DNA of 64,000 bases from Stromatinia cepivora (taxonomy: Eukaryota > Ascomycota > Leotiomycetes > Helotiales > Sclerotiniaceae): the NCBI GenBank assembly GCA_014898415.1, contig RCTD01000022.1, forward strand, positions 1 to 64,000, given 5' to 3'. A program made the position numbers and the translations under genes. Below are positions 11,445 to 24,500 of the stretch, piece after piece. Positions within the stretch are counted from its first letter, which is position 1; each line of letters opens with the position of its first letter. Under the pieces are notes generated by a model. It was not told where the DNA came from. It was given only the letters and a program-made list of their open reading frames with translations, and did no database searches.

Positions 11445-14095
11445 TTTCCCGATTTTTCAAGACTAATTTTCATAATATCTATTTTGCATTTTGATTCAAT
11501 CATTTAATAATCGGCTTTATTAATATTATTATTATCAATAATCTATACAATTTGTTCATCTTTTTTATATTCAAAATTAATCTTTTTTATAAACAAATAT
11601 AATATCCCTAATAATAATGAATCTTTAATATTATTCAAGATAAAAATATCAATAATGTTTTTAACTTTTTCAAAATTAATTTCTATATCTTTAATCAATT
11701 CATACAAGATGATAACACTTCTATTAAAAATGATCATTATCGCTTTATATTTGTATATTATAAATCCCAATTCTTTTACAATTTCCAGGTTCATTATATT
11801 GATTATCGATCCCGAATCGATAATACCGCTAATTTTGATATTCTTACTCATAAAGATTATAATGATAATAGATATATTATGTATTTCTTTTGATTAATAA
11901 CTAAAAGAGATATTTAAATGATTAATAACTGTTAAAACTATTACAGCTTTTTCAATAGGAATTTCTGAATTTCTGAAAAGCTTTTTTCGTTCTTCGATAT
12001 CTATGATTGGTACTTTCTTAAAAATTTGCTTAAAAAGATCTGATATATATATAAGAGCAAACCCAATTGTTATCGGAATTTCGACTTTACAAATCCGTTC
12101 CAAGATTTCTATCGAGGATTCTATAGCATAAGCAATGATTAATACTTACTTCTTTATTCTTGAAAATCTAATACAAAAATTGGATGTTTTATCCTTTTGC
12201 ATTATATTATTCTCATCGGGTTCAAAAAGGTCCTCCCCTCCTTGAGATTCTTCTGCTTCGTCTTTTTCGTTTTCATTAATATCCATAATTTCATTTTTAT
12301 TAAAGAATTCTTTCTTTAGCCTCTTTCTTTCAATTTGATTTATTATTCTGAATAATACCTTTCGAAAAATGCTTGACAATTTTTGGGGTTTATCAATTCT
12401 GCTCCATCCTATCGATTTGGATTTTTTAGATAATCGGCCTTATGGCTTTAAAATTTTTTTAGATTGAGTAATTATATTAATATTAATAATTTCCTTTTTT
12501 CGATGATTGATATTATTTATAAATATATCCCTTACGATTTCGATATTAGAGACTCCGAGATTCGGCAAATCATTTTTAATATTGGATTTCTCCAATCGTT
12601 TTTTTTACTAATTAAATTTATAAGTTTTTGTATGCATTTCAATTTAATAACTCTCTAAGGAATTTTTTTACCTAAAAATTAAAAAAGAATTAGAATATTC
12701 TTTGAAATCAAATATAAAGATTCTATATTTATTATAATGATATAATCCAGTATTAATATTATCGATGTTCTTAAAGCAATTTTGTTTTATAATATAATTA
12801 TTATTATAAAAAGATTTTCCAAAGTAATAATAACAAAGATAATCCTTTTTGTAAACTTTATTTATATCAAAAAGAATTCCTTTTTATTCATTTTGAATAG
12901 AATAATCATCATATCTCGTATTATTTTTTCAATAAATAATTTGATATTATAATAACGAGAAGAATAATTTCGAGTTCTTTATATCTTTGATTTTTACTCT
13001 TAAATAATTTATATTAAATTTATCCAAAAGATCAATAATTTCATTTATAATATTCTTTATCTTTTATCCTTAAAAATAAAATTTTATACTAATATCAAAA
13101 ATAAATAAGGTTTTTATATATTCATATACAATTTAGAAAACAATAGCCTAATAAAACTTAAATCTTTTATAAATTCGGACAACAGAATTTTCAGAAAAAT
13201 ATTATTTGTAAACTTCATCCATTATTGTTTTAAAATTTATAAAAACAGAATCATCAAGATCAACTTTAAACTGTTTAGCAATCTTCTTTCCCATTTAAAT
13301 ATACAAATTATACAGGAATATTCTTTCAACTTCGAATTCAATAATCATATGATTATCAATGAATTAAATAACCGAAAGTACAAATTTAACAATATAATCC
13401 TTTACCATTATTAAATTTATATTATAATTCCCTTTATTCTTATTATATTGATTATCAACAAATTGATCAAAAAAATCTCGAATACCTATCATTTACTAGA
13501 TATTGTAATCGCAAAAATATCGAAGTAATACTAATTTCAACCCTCTTTTTCAATTATATCTAATAGAATTATATTCCAATATAAATTTGATTTGAATAGC
13601 AATAACATAATCACAATACTAAGGAAATCGAATTCACATTTCCTCATCAGATATACCACAATCAACTTACAAGGCATCCCAAATTATAAAAAAATCAGAT
13701 ACATCGATCCCATTGAAAATAAAGATAATAATACTTCTAACATATAATATAATAAAGAACATACATATATAATCCTTAATACAAATAACAAATAGAATTT
13801 TTGATAGATTTTGTTATTATTGATTTACTTCTTTTTCTTTTTTGATTTTCTTTATTTTTTCTTCTTTTTTAATAGAATTTCTATTACCATCAATAAAAAG
13901 TTCTTCGATGAATTCAAAAGAATCGACAATTGAAACAACAATATTATCCTCTGATCTTTAAAAAACATCTTACAGAAAACTTAATTTCATAAACGGATCA
14001 AAATTATCCATTATATTATTATAGTTTAATTAAAAAATATCCGATTTGTTAAAATCTAATTCAATATTTGATTCTCAATAGCTTTCAATATTCAT
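11438..14095 (-). pseudogene. RIP-degraded gag-protease of element A
   Basis: An 886-codon frame from ATG 14095 to TAA 11438, exactly as long as in B. The N-terminal third carries a low-complexity Lys/Glu stretch. The gag core is near 13.7-13.4 kb ('FNGIDVSDFFIIWDAL', then 'IRFPxYCDYVI'), resembling the 'DGxDVSDFL..FPRYCD' core of fungal gypsy Gag. An acidic region follows at 12.15-12.38 kb. The retropepsin is at 11.54-11.85 kb, with the active-site triad visible as 'IIDSGSIINIM' and the later 'LLLGILYL' strand. The ATG looks intact in A. Stops are all RIP-compatible. Confidence 0.85.
11444..11450 (-). promoter_or_regulatory. Probable -1 ribosomal frameshift heptamer (G GGA AAA)
   Basis: On the - strand the gag frame reads TCG GGA AAA GAA TAA. 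Slipping back one base at G|GGA|AAA places the ribosome exactly in the frame that encodes RT, two codons before the gag TAA. The same offset and stop occur in B, where RIP has changed the heptamer to TAGAAAA (31027-31033). Confidence 0.65.
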
Positions 14096-14783
14096 AATTT
14101 TCTCTTAATAAATCTTCAAAAAAAAGAGAAAAATATATATAATCCTTTTTAGGGTTTTCTTTCTTCCAAAAAAATATATGAATCTTAAACCCCTCAACTA
14201 AAAGTTTTTTAAAATATATCTTAAATTTTTGATTGCCAATATCAAGGATAATAATTTAATACATTATACCCAATCCTTTTTATTATTCCAATATACATTT
14301 AGATATTCAAATAACGCTAAAAGTATATAAAACATTCAAAATCCTTCAATATAATTAATCACATTCAATCAAAATCGTTTTCGGGATTGAAATTTTCTTA
14401 TTCACAAAAATAAATAATTCATTTACAAATAAGGATTCCATTATATTTGGAGTTTTAATATACTCTTAATATTACTAATTGTATCCCCGAATAAAACCTT
14501 TATCGATATATTCCTTTCAAAATGAAAAATAGAATAATAATTCTACTAAAAAATGATTCGTTTTCAATATAATAAATAAATACAAATAAAGGAACTTCAA
14601 TAATCAAAACTTTTTTATTCAAAATTTAATAATCCCATATTTTTGAAAGGATTATTTTTTCAAGATCAATCCCATCCCCCCATCTACAAATTACTAATTC
14701 TACTTTCTTTTCAATTATAATTTCCTTATAGATATATTTATACAATATAAATTATACAATTCGAATCCTATATAGATCATTAT
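14096..14783 (-). other. 5' leader of element A with presumed primer-binding site
   Basis: Untranslated leader between the 5' LTR and gag. The bases just inside the LTR on the - strand (14783 downward, ATAATGATCTATATAGG) align with TAATGAT...GATTGAA in B. This fits a RIP-changed TGG-type tRNA complement, but the tRNA cannot be named. No other gene is seen. Confidence 0.4.
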
Positions 14784-15075
14784 TATGAAAAAGGTAAATC
14801 GAAATATATATATTCCAATAGCATATTATAAAAAGAAATAAGAATTAGAACTGATCAAATTACATTATAAAGATTTCAAATAATAAGATTAGTGGGTTTA
14901 GATAATGATTTGGATTATATGCAGGTGGAGTACGGGGGGATTGATGGGGGGACGGTTGGTTTCTTTTAAAAAAAAAAAAGTAGAACCCTCTCTTATATCT
15001 AATTACAAAAAGTCATATAACCATATAACTACGAACTAACTACATATTAAACCTTGATATCCCAACTTTCTCACA
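14784..15075 (-). repeat. LTR of element A (5' LTR of the minus-strand element)
   Basis: 292 bp, ends TTTCTCACA, followed by the ATAA duplication at 15076-15079. It has an unmutated-looking G-rich patch at 14925-14960 that contrasts with the RIP-changed homologous bases in B. Confidence 0.92.
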
Positions 15076-15079
15076 ATAA

Positions 15080-16360
15080 TAATAATATAGATCCCGATCT
15101 TATCGAATATATTGATATAAGGAATATAGAATATAAATCTATTAATTATATTATTGATATTCTTTATAATATATACAAAAGTGATCCAAAGATTGCTTCA
15201 ATTGATTAATCTTAATATTCCAAAAGAAAATATATATATTAGAATAATCAATCAAAGTATTCTATAAAGGAAATCCAATCATTATAAAAATTATTACATT
15301 CTATATATTTATTTAATCGATTTATAAAGGACTTATAAATTCATAATCTCAAATAAATATTTAAAAGAATTTATATTATAAAGATTGAAATATTTAGAGT
15401 ATAAATCAATCTATCTGAATTTTAATTATACAATTATTATTCGGAATCATTTTTCTTCCAAAAATCATTTGATTTTTGTATTCTAAAACAATCAATATAT
15501 ATATAAAAATAATTATATATATAATAATACTATCAAAGAAATAATCCTAATATTGGATTTTATATAAAAACTATTATATTTCAAAGAATAAATTTAATGG
15601 GATTACTTTATTTAAACAATTTTCATTTTATGTTCTAATTTGATCAATAAAGAATAAATAGTATAAAGGAATATTCTTAATTTATAACAATTCATAATAT
15701 AATTATCATTAGAATTAAAACAAAACCATTATTATTTTCCATTTGATTCATAATCAAAGAATTACAAATAATATTACTTCCTCGAATTTATATATTTGCA
15801 ATTCCAAAGTTACTTTGTTTTTATTATCAATTAAAATATCATCAAATAAAATATTAATTCAAATAGGATTACAATCTTGAGATTGATAATCTTAAAATTA
15901 GAAAAACCTGATGTAAAATCGATTCTGAATCGGAATCTACAAAATCGATCCTTTTTCAATAAATATTTATATATAAATATAATGATCAAGATTTAATTAT
16001 TTGTTATCATTTATATTTAATAGTATAAGGAAATCTCCAGATTAAAATATTATTGAAATTATTTATATTGCTATATTAATAAATCGATCATTTCGAATTG
16101 TAATAACAATTATTACTAAATACAATCTCGAAATCAAATAATACAATATAATCAACATTTTCGTTAATGTTTTGTATGATTTTTTCGATACTTTAATTAT
16201 ATATTATTTATTAAATGAATACAAAATCCCAAATAAAAATATTATAATTGATTAAATTCTATATAATCTATAAGATTCTCTAATTATATAATTTAAGGAT
16301 TTTATTCGAATATTTGAAAAGTTAGGATTGATATAATATAAAGAGAAATTATATTTATAT
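15080..16360 (+). pseudogene. RIP-degraded N-terminal RT part of copia element G
   Basis: Continuation of G after A. The last ~100 bases read 'LYNL*DSLII*FKDF..LGLI', the copia 'LYGLRDSP.LWF' block that precedes the YVDD motif. The frame joins the RT continuation at 34663 exactly when B and one ATAT are removed. The more 5' RT portion is too eroded to place. The frame differs from that before A, so an indel lies in this segment. Confidence 0.65.
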
Positions 16361-16651
16361 TATAAAAGAGGTAAATCGAGATACATATATCCCGATAATA
16401 TGCTATGAGGGGAAATAGGAATTGGAATTGATCAAATTATATTGTAGAGGCTTCAAATAGTAAAACTAATAGATTTAAATAATGATTTGGATTATATATA
16501 AATAGAATACAAAAAGATTAATAGAAAATGATTGATTTCTTTTAAGGAGAAAAAAGTAAAGTTCTTTTTTATATCTAATTATAAAGAGTTATATGATTAT
16601 ATAATTATAAATTAATTATATATTAGATTTTGATATCCCAATTTTCTTATA
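16361..16651 (-). repeat. LTR of element B (3' LTR of the minus-strand element)
   Basis: 291 bp, TATAAAAG start (RIP-changed TGTGAAAG), ending TTCTTATA. The polypurine-tract complement CCCTTTGTC adjoins it at 16652. Confidence 0.9.
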
Positions 16652-16753
16652 CCCTTTGTCTTTTTGGGATATATATTCTATTTGGCTTTAAAATAATTAT
16701 AAAAGATAAAAAAAATAAAGAGATCAAAAAACAATTAAATTAGGGAAAGTTAA

Positions 16754-19700
16754 TTAGAATATTAGCAAATTAGGATAATAAATAATTTTTAAAATTGTTT
16801 TAAAAAAACAATATATTTTAGATTTTCATTAATCCAAATCTATTTTTATTGCTTCTTTATTAAATTCGATAAAAGTTTCAAATTTCTGAAAAGTATTTTT
16901 ATTGTTCTTTTTATCTTCAATCTTTTTTGGATATTTAGCTGGATATTTTGTAATAGATTTTGTATTTGTAATTAGATTTTTTGATAATTCTTAAATACGA
17001 TTTGAATGATGAATAGGGATTTTTAGTATTATAAGTTTTTGTTTAATATTAAAGGAATGATTCTTTCTTTTATTATTAGATTTTATAAAAGGTTTTTTTT
17101 TTGAAGGGCGATTTATTTGTTCTTTATTTGGTTTATAATTTGTATTAGGGATTGAAATAGTATTTTGTATTTCAGAAGATCCAATTGGGGATTTTAAAAA
17201 TTGGATTACTTCAGGAGGATTGGATGATATTATAGATTGATTCTAAATCGATTCTTGTTTTGTGATTTCTTTTCCTTTTTTAGTAAGTTTCTTTGATATA
17301 AATTGAAGTTTTTCAATAAGGGATTCTTTATCAATTAGATTTATGATTTCCTAATTATTAATATTTTCTTTGTTAGGAAATTCATTATTTTCGAGATCCT
17401 TATTGCAAAGAGTTTTTTGTTTTTATAAAAGTATATTATAATTTGTAAATAATGATTGATCTCTTTATTGCTTTTTTTTGTTTTGGAATATTTCAAATTG
17501 AATAATCAGATCTGTTATTACAAGATTATATTATCATTTATATCAAAGTTCGAATTCATTATTGTTAATTTCGAATAATTTGTTTATTATTCCTTTAACA
17601 ATATTAAAATTTCAAGATAAATATTCTAAAAGGATTATAGAAAGATGATTTTGTAGAACAAAATTGATATTAAAAGAAAAGGATCGGGTGATATAAAGGC
17701 TTTCTTCATTAAATTCGTTTAATTCAAAAAAGATAATTTCATTTTGAAAAAATCTCCAAAGGTTTTTGTAAAAATTATTGTTCTTCATATTCTTTTTATT
17801 CGAAATTATAATTAAATAGAAGATCAATATTAAAATCGATTTATAAGATTTAAAAGAATTGATATATCTCAAAATAGCATCTAATTATATTACAATTATT
17901 CAGGATTCAAATCTAATCAAAATCTTTTAACGAAATTGATTCTTTTGTTTAACCTTCTGGAAAGCTTTCCTTTTTATTGTTCAATCAAGATTATATTATA
18001 ATTGATAAATAAAAAAGTACTTTTTTAGAAATTTCCGAATTAAATTATTATCATTATCTAATTTATAAAAAATAAGGATTTAATACTCTTTATTAAAGTT
18101 TTTAATCGATTCCTTTAATTTAAAAAGATCGATTACAATAATCATTCTTTTTAAAATCCTTTTTTATTTGTTTTTAAAAGTTAAATAGAAAAGATCAAAA
18201 AAGGAATAATAAAGATTAAATTTTTTATTACAATTAGGAAAACATAATACAAATAAAAGTATTGATATAAAACAGAACTCTTTATCTTTCCGAGTATAGA
18301 TAATAATATACTATAATACAGAATCGTATTTTAAGAGAAATTGAATAATCGAAAAATAGTAATTCAGAAACAGATTTTCTTTAAAGATTCTATAGAAATA
18401 CTATTTATAGATAATGAAAATATTTTTGTAAACATTTTATAAATCGAATCTATTTTTTTATTCGAAGATATATTGAAATGAAAGGATATATAGAATAAAT
18501 TGGTTTTTAAAGAATTCTTTATTTAATAATTTTAATAAAAAAAGGTTATTTTTGAAAACTTTGTTAAAATTAAAGGAATAAAAATTCTTTATTAAATTGA
18601 ATCGATTGAAACTAAAGATTTGTTTTAATTATTCTAAAGTTAAAGATTAATATAAACAGAATCAAAGATAGAATACCCTTATCAATTTTATTTCATCAAT
18701 ATATTTTCAATTCCTGATAATAATAATCAATTTGTTTTATAATTCTTTAATCGAAATATACTTCAATTTTAGATCGAAAAGTTTTATTAAAGTATATAAA
18801 TAATATATGTATAAAATATCTGCAATGATTTACTTTTCTAGCGATATAATAATTTTCTATTCTATTTGGTTAATAATATATCCATTATTCATTAAAGAAT
18901 ATTATCCCTTTTCAAATTGATAATCTAAATTACAAAAACAATTTTTTAATTTCTATAAAGAATTTAAGATTATTTTAAAATTATTAAAAATTGAATCATT
19001 ATTATTTGAAACAAATTCAATATTATAATCAATTATATAATAACAAAATATAAATCTATTTAGAATAAATAAATAAAAAAAAACTTTTTTCGAAAAATCA
19101 AAATAATAATCTTTCTTTTCTTATTTATCAATATTCGCAATTACAGACTCCGAAATTGATATAATCATTTAGGAATGAAGAAATCGATATATATAAGGGG
19201 TATCTAATATAATAATTAATTCTAATTGTTCCTTAATATTAGATTTCTTTTTATTATCATCATTATTGTTGAAAAATATCGAAGCAATTTCTATAATAAT
19301 CATTTCGCAGATAAGCTTATCTCTTTATTGAATTTCGAAAAGGTTTTCGTTTTTATAATATTCTTTTAGAAATCCAAAATTATCGAAAATAAATTTACAA
19401 ATTCTAAAGATAGGATTTTATACAAAATCATAAAAAAGAAATATTCAATCTTTTTTATTCTTTATATTAATTTTTATAATAAATCTATATATAATATAGA
19501 AATCTATAGGACTATACTTTTTGGTTTTTTTGCCTTTTTTTTGTACAAAATATTCGGCTATATATTCGTTCAGAAATTTCATAAGGATTTGAAGATTAAA
19601 GCAAAAAGTATAATAAATTATATTTATTTTTATTAAAATATTATTTAAATTTATATTTTTTAATTAAAAACAGATAAAAATTTTTCCTTAAACAATTATT

Positions 19701-20068
19701 CAAATTCTTTCAAGATTTTTAAATCCTTTTTTAATTTTATTACAATATTATTCGATAAATTAAATTATATCATTATTTTTAACAAAATAATTGATTTTAA
19801 AAAGATTAATCGTTTTATAAAACTTCTAATCTTCGATTCGATCTTTTATTTCATTTATAAAATCTTTAACGAGATCAACAATATTTATAAAATAATTGAA
19901 CTATTATACAAAAGCATTATATTTTTCTTTAACTTCAAAAGTTTCAATAAATACAAATACTTCGATTTCGTTATTGAAGGAATGATTCTTATATCGAATA
20001 AAAAAAGGAATATTATTGCTAATAAAACAAAAGGTCATAATTTGATGAAATCCTTTTCCAAATATTAT
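16754..20068 (-). pseudogene. Reading frame X of element B, function unknown
   Basis: Homologue of the 4251-7538 frame in A. The start codon is changed to ATA (20066-20068) and the stop TAA is at the matching place. It stays in the pol frame when C is removed. An 86-codon uninterrupted stretch (17612-17872) matches the 73-codon one of A residue for residue apart from RIP-type substitutions ('SFKSYKSILILIFY..IISNKKN'). Two copies that keep the same frame over 3.3 kb argue that X was coding when the elements moved. No recognisable domain. Confidence 0.72.
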
Positions 20069-20429
20069 ATCAAAATTTAAATAAAAGCTTATATAAATAA
20101 TAAAATAAATACAAATAAAAAATTGATAACTTCAAATCAAATTATTAAAAAAATTAAATTTAAAAAAAAAATATTGAATTATTCAAATATTATTCAAAAA
20201 TTGTTTATAAATTATTTAAAAACAAGATCGATAATATAATAAGTTTTTCAAAAAGAATTCAAACACTTTTCCTTTTTCAAAGATTATAAAGTTTTCTTTA
20301 TCGAATTTCTTAATTGATAATTAAAAGTTTATAATAACAATCTTTCTTCGGTTTATTATATTTGCTTTTTTTCTTTTAATTTTATATCGTTTTATAATTA
20401 AACAAAAAATAATCCTTAATTGTTTATTA

Positions 20430-20510
20430 TTTTTTATTTAGAAAACTATAGATATTTAGAAATTCAATTCTTTTGATTTATTTATTTATATAAATCTTGA
20501 GAATTATTAT
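20430..20510 (-). pseudogene. C-terminal tail of pol of element B, cut off by insertion of C
   Basis: Homologous to A at ~7.9-7.98 kb, downstream of the integrase C-terminal block. Joins with 27564 onward once C and one copy of ATTAT are removed. Confidence 0.6.
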
Positions 20511-20792
20511 TGTGACGTATAAGAGCCGTAATAGAGCTTAATAAACAGGGTCAATTATATTCCTTAGAATCTATAATTAAAGAATTATAGCTTGTAAGGA
20601 ACGATTAAATATATATATACAAATATCTATTCATAGATTGCAGAGTTGTATATATATATTATTAGGGTTATTATTTTATTATATTAAATTGTATAATTTA
20701 TAACGCATATATATAAACGATTAGTTTATAAATTGATATAGAAGATAAAGGGTATTATATAATTAGCCTTCTATAATTTATGATTCATAATA
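20511..20792 (-). repeat. LTR of element C (left)
   Basis: 282 bp. On + it starts TGTGACGTATAAG and ends in RIP-changed GATTCATAATA. Matches 27277-27558, 40462-40743, 47618-47898 and 60129-60410. Confidence 0.93.
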
Positions 20793-20795
20793 TTA

Positions 20796-20809
20796 CCCCC
20801 CCCCCTTTA
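20796..20809 (-). promoter_or_regulatory. Polypurine tract of element C
   Basis: Eleven Cs followed by TTT on +. On the - strand this is AAA plus an 11-G run, three bases from the 3' LTR. The same leader occurs in F (45274-45282) and, RIP-changed, in E (60115-60125). Confidence 0.8.
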
Positions 20810-21590
20810 GAAAAGCTCGCCCTCAAGCATTTTACTCCTTTATTCTATTATTATTTCATCGGAAACCAGGTTTTGTGAAGATTTATAAGCTTTAAATCAA
20901 TTAGATTGATCATTTTGGTTGATTTGATCAATTTACTAGAATTAACCAAAATAATTGATTAAATTGATCAAAATGATTGACTAAATTGACTAAAATGATG
21001 AATGAATTGATCAAATCGATCAAATCGTTTATCAATTAGTTAAATTAATATTGATTTATATTCTCTTTGATTTGGGGAATCTCTGAAAAGAAAAAGTTTC
21101 AATAGAAAAGGGAAGGAGATTGAATTGTAATATAGTAATAGTGGATAATTAATATAATCAATTCCGAAATCGATCAAATTAATCGATCAAATTGATTAAA
21201 TCAATCAAATTGAATGAAATCGATAAAGGTAATGTTATATTTCGTTTTTATTATATTCAAGTTTCTTTTTTATATAATTTTTGAAATAATTATAAGTATA
21301 ATTTTTTGAAAAATATTATTTTTGTATTGTTTTGATGATAATAGTTCATTTATTGTATAGAATTCAGGTCATATATATATATAATCAAATTCCTTCAAAT
21401 TTGTATGGATTTTCGATTCTTTTATAATTATATATATATATATTATTATAAAATTATAACATTTAATTTGCTGAATTAAAGAATACTTTTCTTTTCTTTA
21501 ATTTTATAGATAAATCGTTATTTATATAATTATAATTATTTTTTTTGTTTTTATAAAATTTTATTCAATTAATTAATCAATTGAAAGGAT
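20810..21590 (-). other. 3' non-coding region of element C with GATCAAATT-type repeats
   Basis: No reading frame. 20900-21050 and 21160-21235 hold many imperfect copies of GATCAAAT/TGATTAAAT. The same array is kept in E (59700-60030), so it belongs to the element and did not arise locally. Confidence 0.6.
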
Positions 21591-21599
21591 TAAATAATA

Positions 21600-24500
21600 T
21601 TGGATTAGTTAGATGAAAATCGTGTAGAAAATACAATAATGTTTTAAAGTTGGAAATAGGATATTAAATGAGATCGGTATTGTTATTCAATTATAAAATT
21701 CTATATAATAGAGTTTTTTGTGTTTTCTTTATTATTAAGATTTTTTTTATTTTTTATTCCGAATTATTAATTATATTAATAGATGAAAATAATTTGAATA
21801 TTTGATTAGAAAATGAATTATTGTATATTTTGTATAATCGATCTGAAGGGAAAGTAAGATGAATTTTTATTGTAATCAGGAGTTCAAGTTTAAAAGAGCT
21901 TTTAGATCGATTAATGATCTTGAATCTTTTTTGAATTAGGAAATCCAGTTTTTTGGATGATTTTTGAATAAAGTAATTCTTTATATTGAATTATATATAA
22001 TTTCTAATATCGAAATCGATTTTATATCGATAAGTATTTATGAATTTCGATATTTTGGTTTGGATATATAATAGATCTTTTTTTGTTTGTGTAAAAATTA
22101 ATCTATTATATTCTATATATATATAAGTATTATATATATTTATATTATTTATTGGTTTATTAATATTTTATTTTTATTTTTATATATATTTCGGTATATA
22201 TTTATATAAAGTTTTGTAGGATATAAGTCTTTTTAAGAAATCATATAGAAAAGTAAATTGTATGTAATTCATTATAAATAGGAATTCCGATTAATCGTTT
22301 TGATAATAATTAACAAATAATTTTAATTATTGTTAAAGGTATTGATTATAGATTTCAATTTGATTATTAGTTTGAGGATAATGAATAATGAATAGTTTGA
22401 GATTGATTTCTAGGATTTGATTGAATTTCTTTCAAAATTGTAATATAAATTAAAGATTACGATTCGATATTATAATATCAAAGGGATTATAATATTGATA
22501 TATATAGTATAAATATAATTGTATTTGAATTCGAGTATTGATTGATTTATAATAAAGTATAGAGATAGTTTGTTTTGTCAATCGATTAATAATAATTAAA
22601 ATATTGTTATATTCGTATTTATCTTTATTAAAATTATAATAATCTATAATAATATATTGTTATATTTGATTAAGAATCGGAAGTAAATATAATATATTGG
22701 GGATACAATTATATAAAATAGAATTATATTTATAGGTATAATAATTGTATATATATTTGATTATAATATTATATATTCCGAATCAATAGTATTATTAAAA
22801 TAATAAAATATAGATTTTGTTTATACTAAAATAAACAATGAAAACCGAATTATAAGTTTTATAAATCAAATAAATTCAAAGATTGTTAATATTGGATATT
22901 ACTAAATGATTATCATAAAACAAAAAGTTATTTTGGAATGATATATATTTGTAATTTTGACTAATTTATATTTTGAGTATTAATAAGTTATTTATAGTTT
23001 TATTTGTTTCGATAATGTAATTAATTAGATCGAATCGAAGAACAATTTTATTTAAATCGATACTAATAATTATTGTTTTGTTTAAATAATATTTTTGTAA
23101 GGTTTTTTTTATAATTTTAGTATTAATTTGATTATCTTTAATAAATTATTAAAAACGATTTTTCTTTTTAGTATAATTCTAAAGGTCTAATTTATCGATC
23201 CGATAAATTAAAACGTTGATGAAAAGGTTATCTTTTTTAGGGCGATATATAATAATAAAGTTATAATTAATTAAAACTTTTGTTTAATGAGTTTATCAGA
23301 TATTAAGAGTTTTAATAATCATAAAATATTCGAAGGCTTTATAATTGGTATAAACCTTGATTTTATATAATAAATTGATAAGTTTTATTTTTTAATAATT
23401 GAAAAATCAAATAATTGATAATATTTCCTTGTTATAAATTTTGTAGTTCAATTTAATGATAATTATAGTTTTAAAGAAATAAACTATAGAAAGTCAATCT
23501 TTATTATATTATTGTAATAATATATTAATAATTATTTTATCGAATATATTTATTTCGAGTATATAAAGGAATCGATGATTATAATATTATAAGAATAGAG
23601 TGGAGATAAGCTTTTTTTTCAATATATTGAATATGTTTTAATATATTTTGTTGAATACAAATTTAATATTTGTTTTAATGAGTTTGTTGAGAAATTTCGT
23701 TATTATATTGTAATCTTTAATAAATTGTTGATAAAAATTATAAAAACCAAGGAATAATTGGATTTTTTTCATTATTATCGGAAAGGTTCAATTCTCAATT
23801 ATTTCAATCTTTTCAGGATTTATTTTTATTCTTTTAATAAAGATAATAAAACTCAAATATTTAATGTATATAATATTGAATTTATATTTCTTGAGATTCG
23901 TTTATAAAACAATGATTTCTAATCATTCAAGAATTAATTTAATATAAATTTGATATTTTTCTTTGTTTTCGAAATAGATTAGAATATTATCAAAGTATAT
24001 TATATAGAAAATATTTAAATAATCGAATAGAATATTATTTATATAATATTGATAGATTATAGAATTATTCATTAATCCAAATAATACAATTTTGTATTTA
24101 TATAATCTATATCGAATTCGAAAAGTAATATACTTTTTCGAAACAAAATCCTTTTTTATATAATAGAAAGCTTAACGAATATCGAGTTTGATAAAGACTT
24201 TGATATTAAAAAGCCAAGAAAATATTTCATCGATTAAAAAGAAGGAATACTGATCTTTATATATTAAGGAATTCAATAATCTGAAATCTATATAGAATTT
24301 CAAATTATTATTGGGTTTCTTGATAAATAGAATGGATATAATATAAAGAGTTTAATTGGATTCAATGAAATCTTTATTGAGATTATTTATAATATATTTT
24401 TTAATAATTTCCAATTATTCTAAAAATATCTTATAAAATAGATTATAATACAAGATTTATTCTTCTTTACTTTCTAATATAATTTTATAATTATAAAATC

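Larger units (their letters stand above)
3859..15075 (-). mobile_element. Element A: 11.2-kb Ty3/gypsy retrotransposon inserted in G
   Basis: Bounded by 292-bp LTRs that start TGTGAAAG and end TTCTCACA, with a 4-bp duplication ATAA on each side (3855-3858 and 15076-15079). All recognised domains read on the - strand in the order gag, protease, RT, RNase H, integrase (gypsy order). A pyrimidine run (4151-4165 on +) next to the left LTR is the polypurine tract of a minus-strand element. At 11,217 bp it is far longer than a standard fungal gypsy element (5-7 kb). The surplus is the ~3.3-kb X reading frame after integrase. Same family as B. Confidence 0.92.

Noticed and set aside
11655..11897. 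80-codon plus ORF (and 31148-31480 in B)
   Set aside because: Complement of the retropepsin domain.
20900..21050. CRISPR-like array of short repeats
   Set aside because: Repeats are imperfect and simple and have no regular spacers. The context is a eukaryotic retrotransposon.
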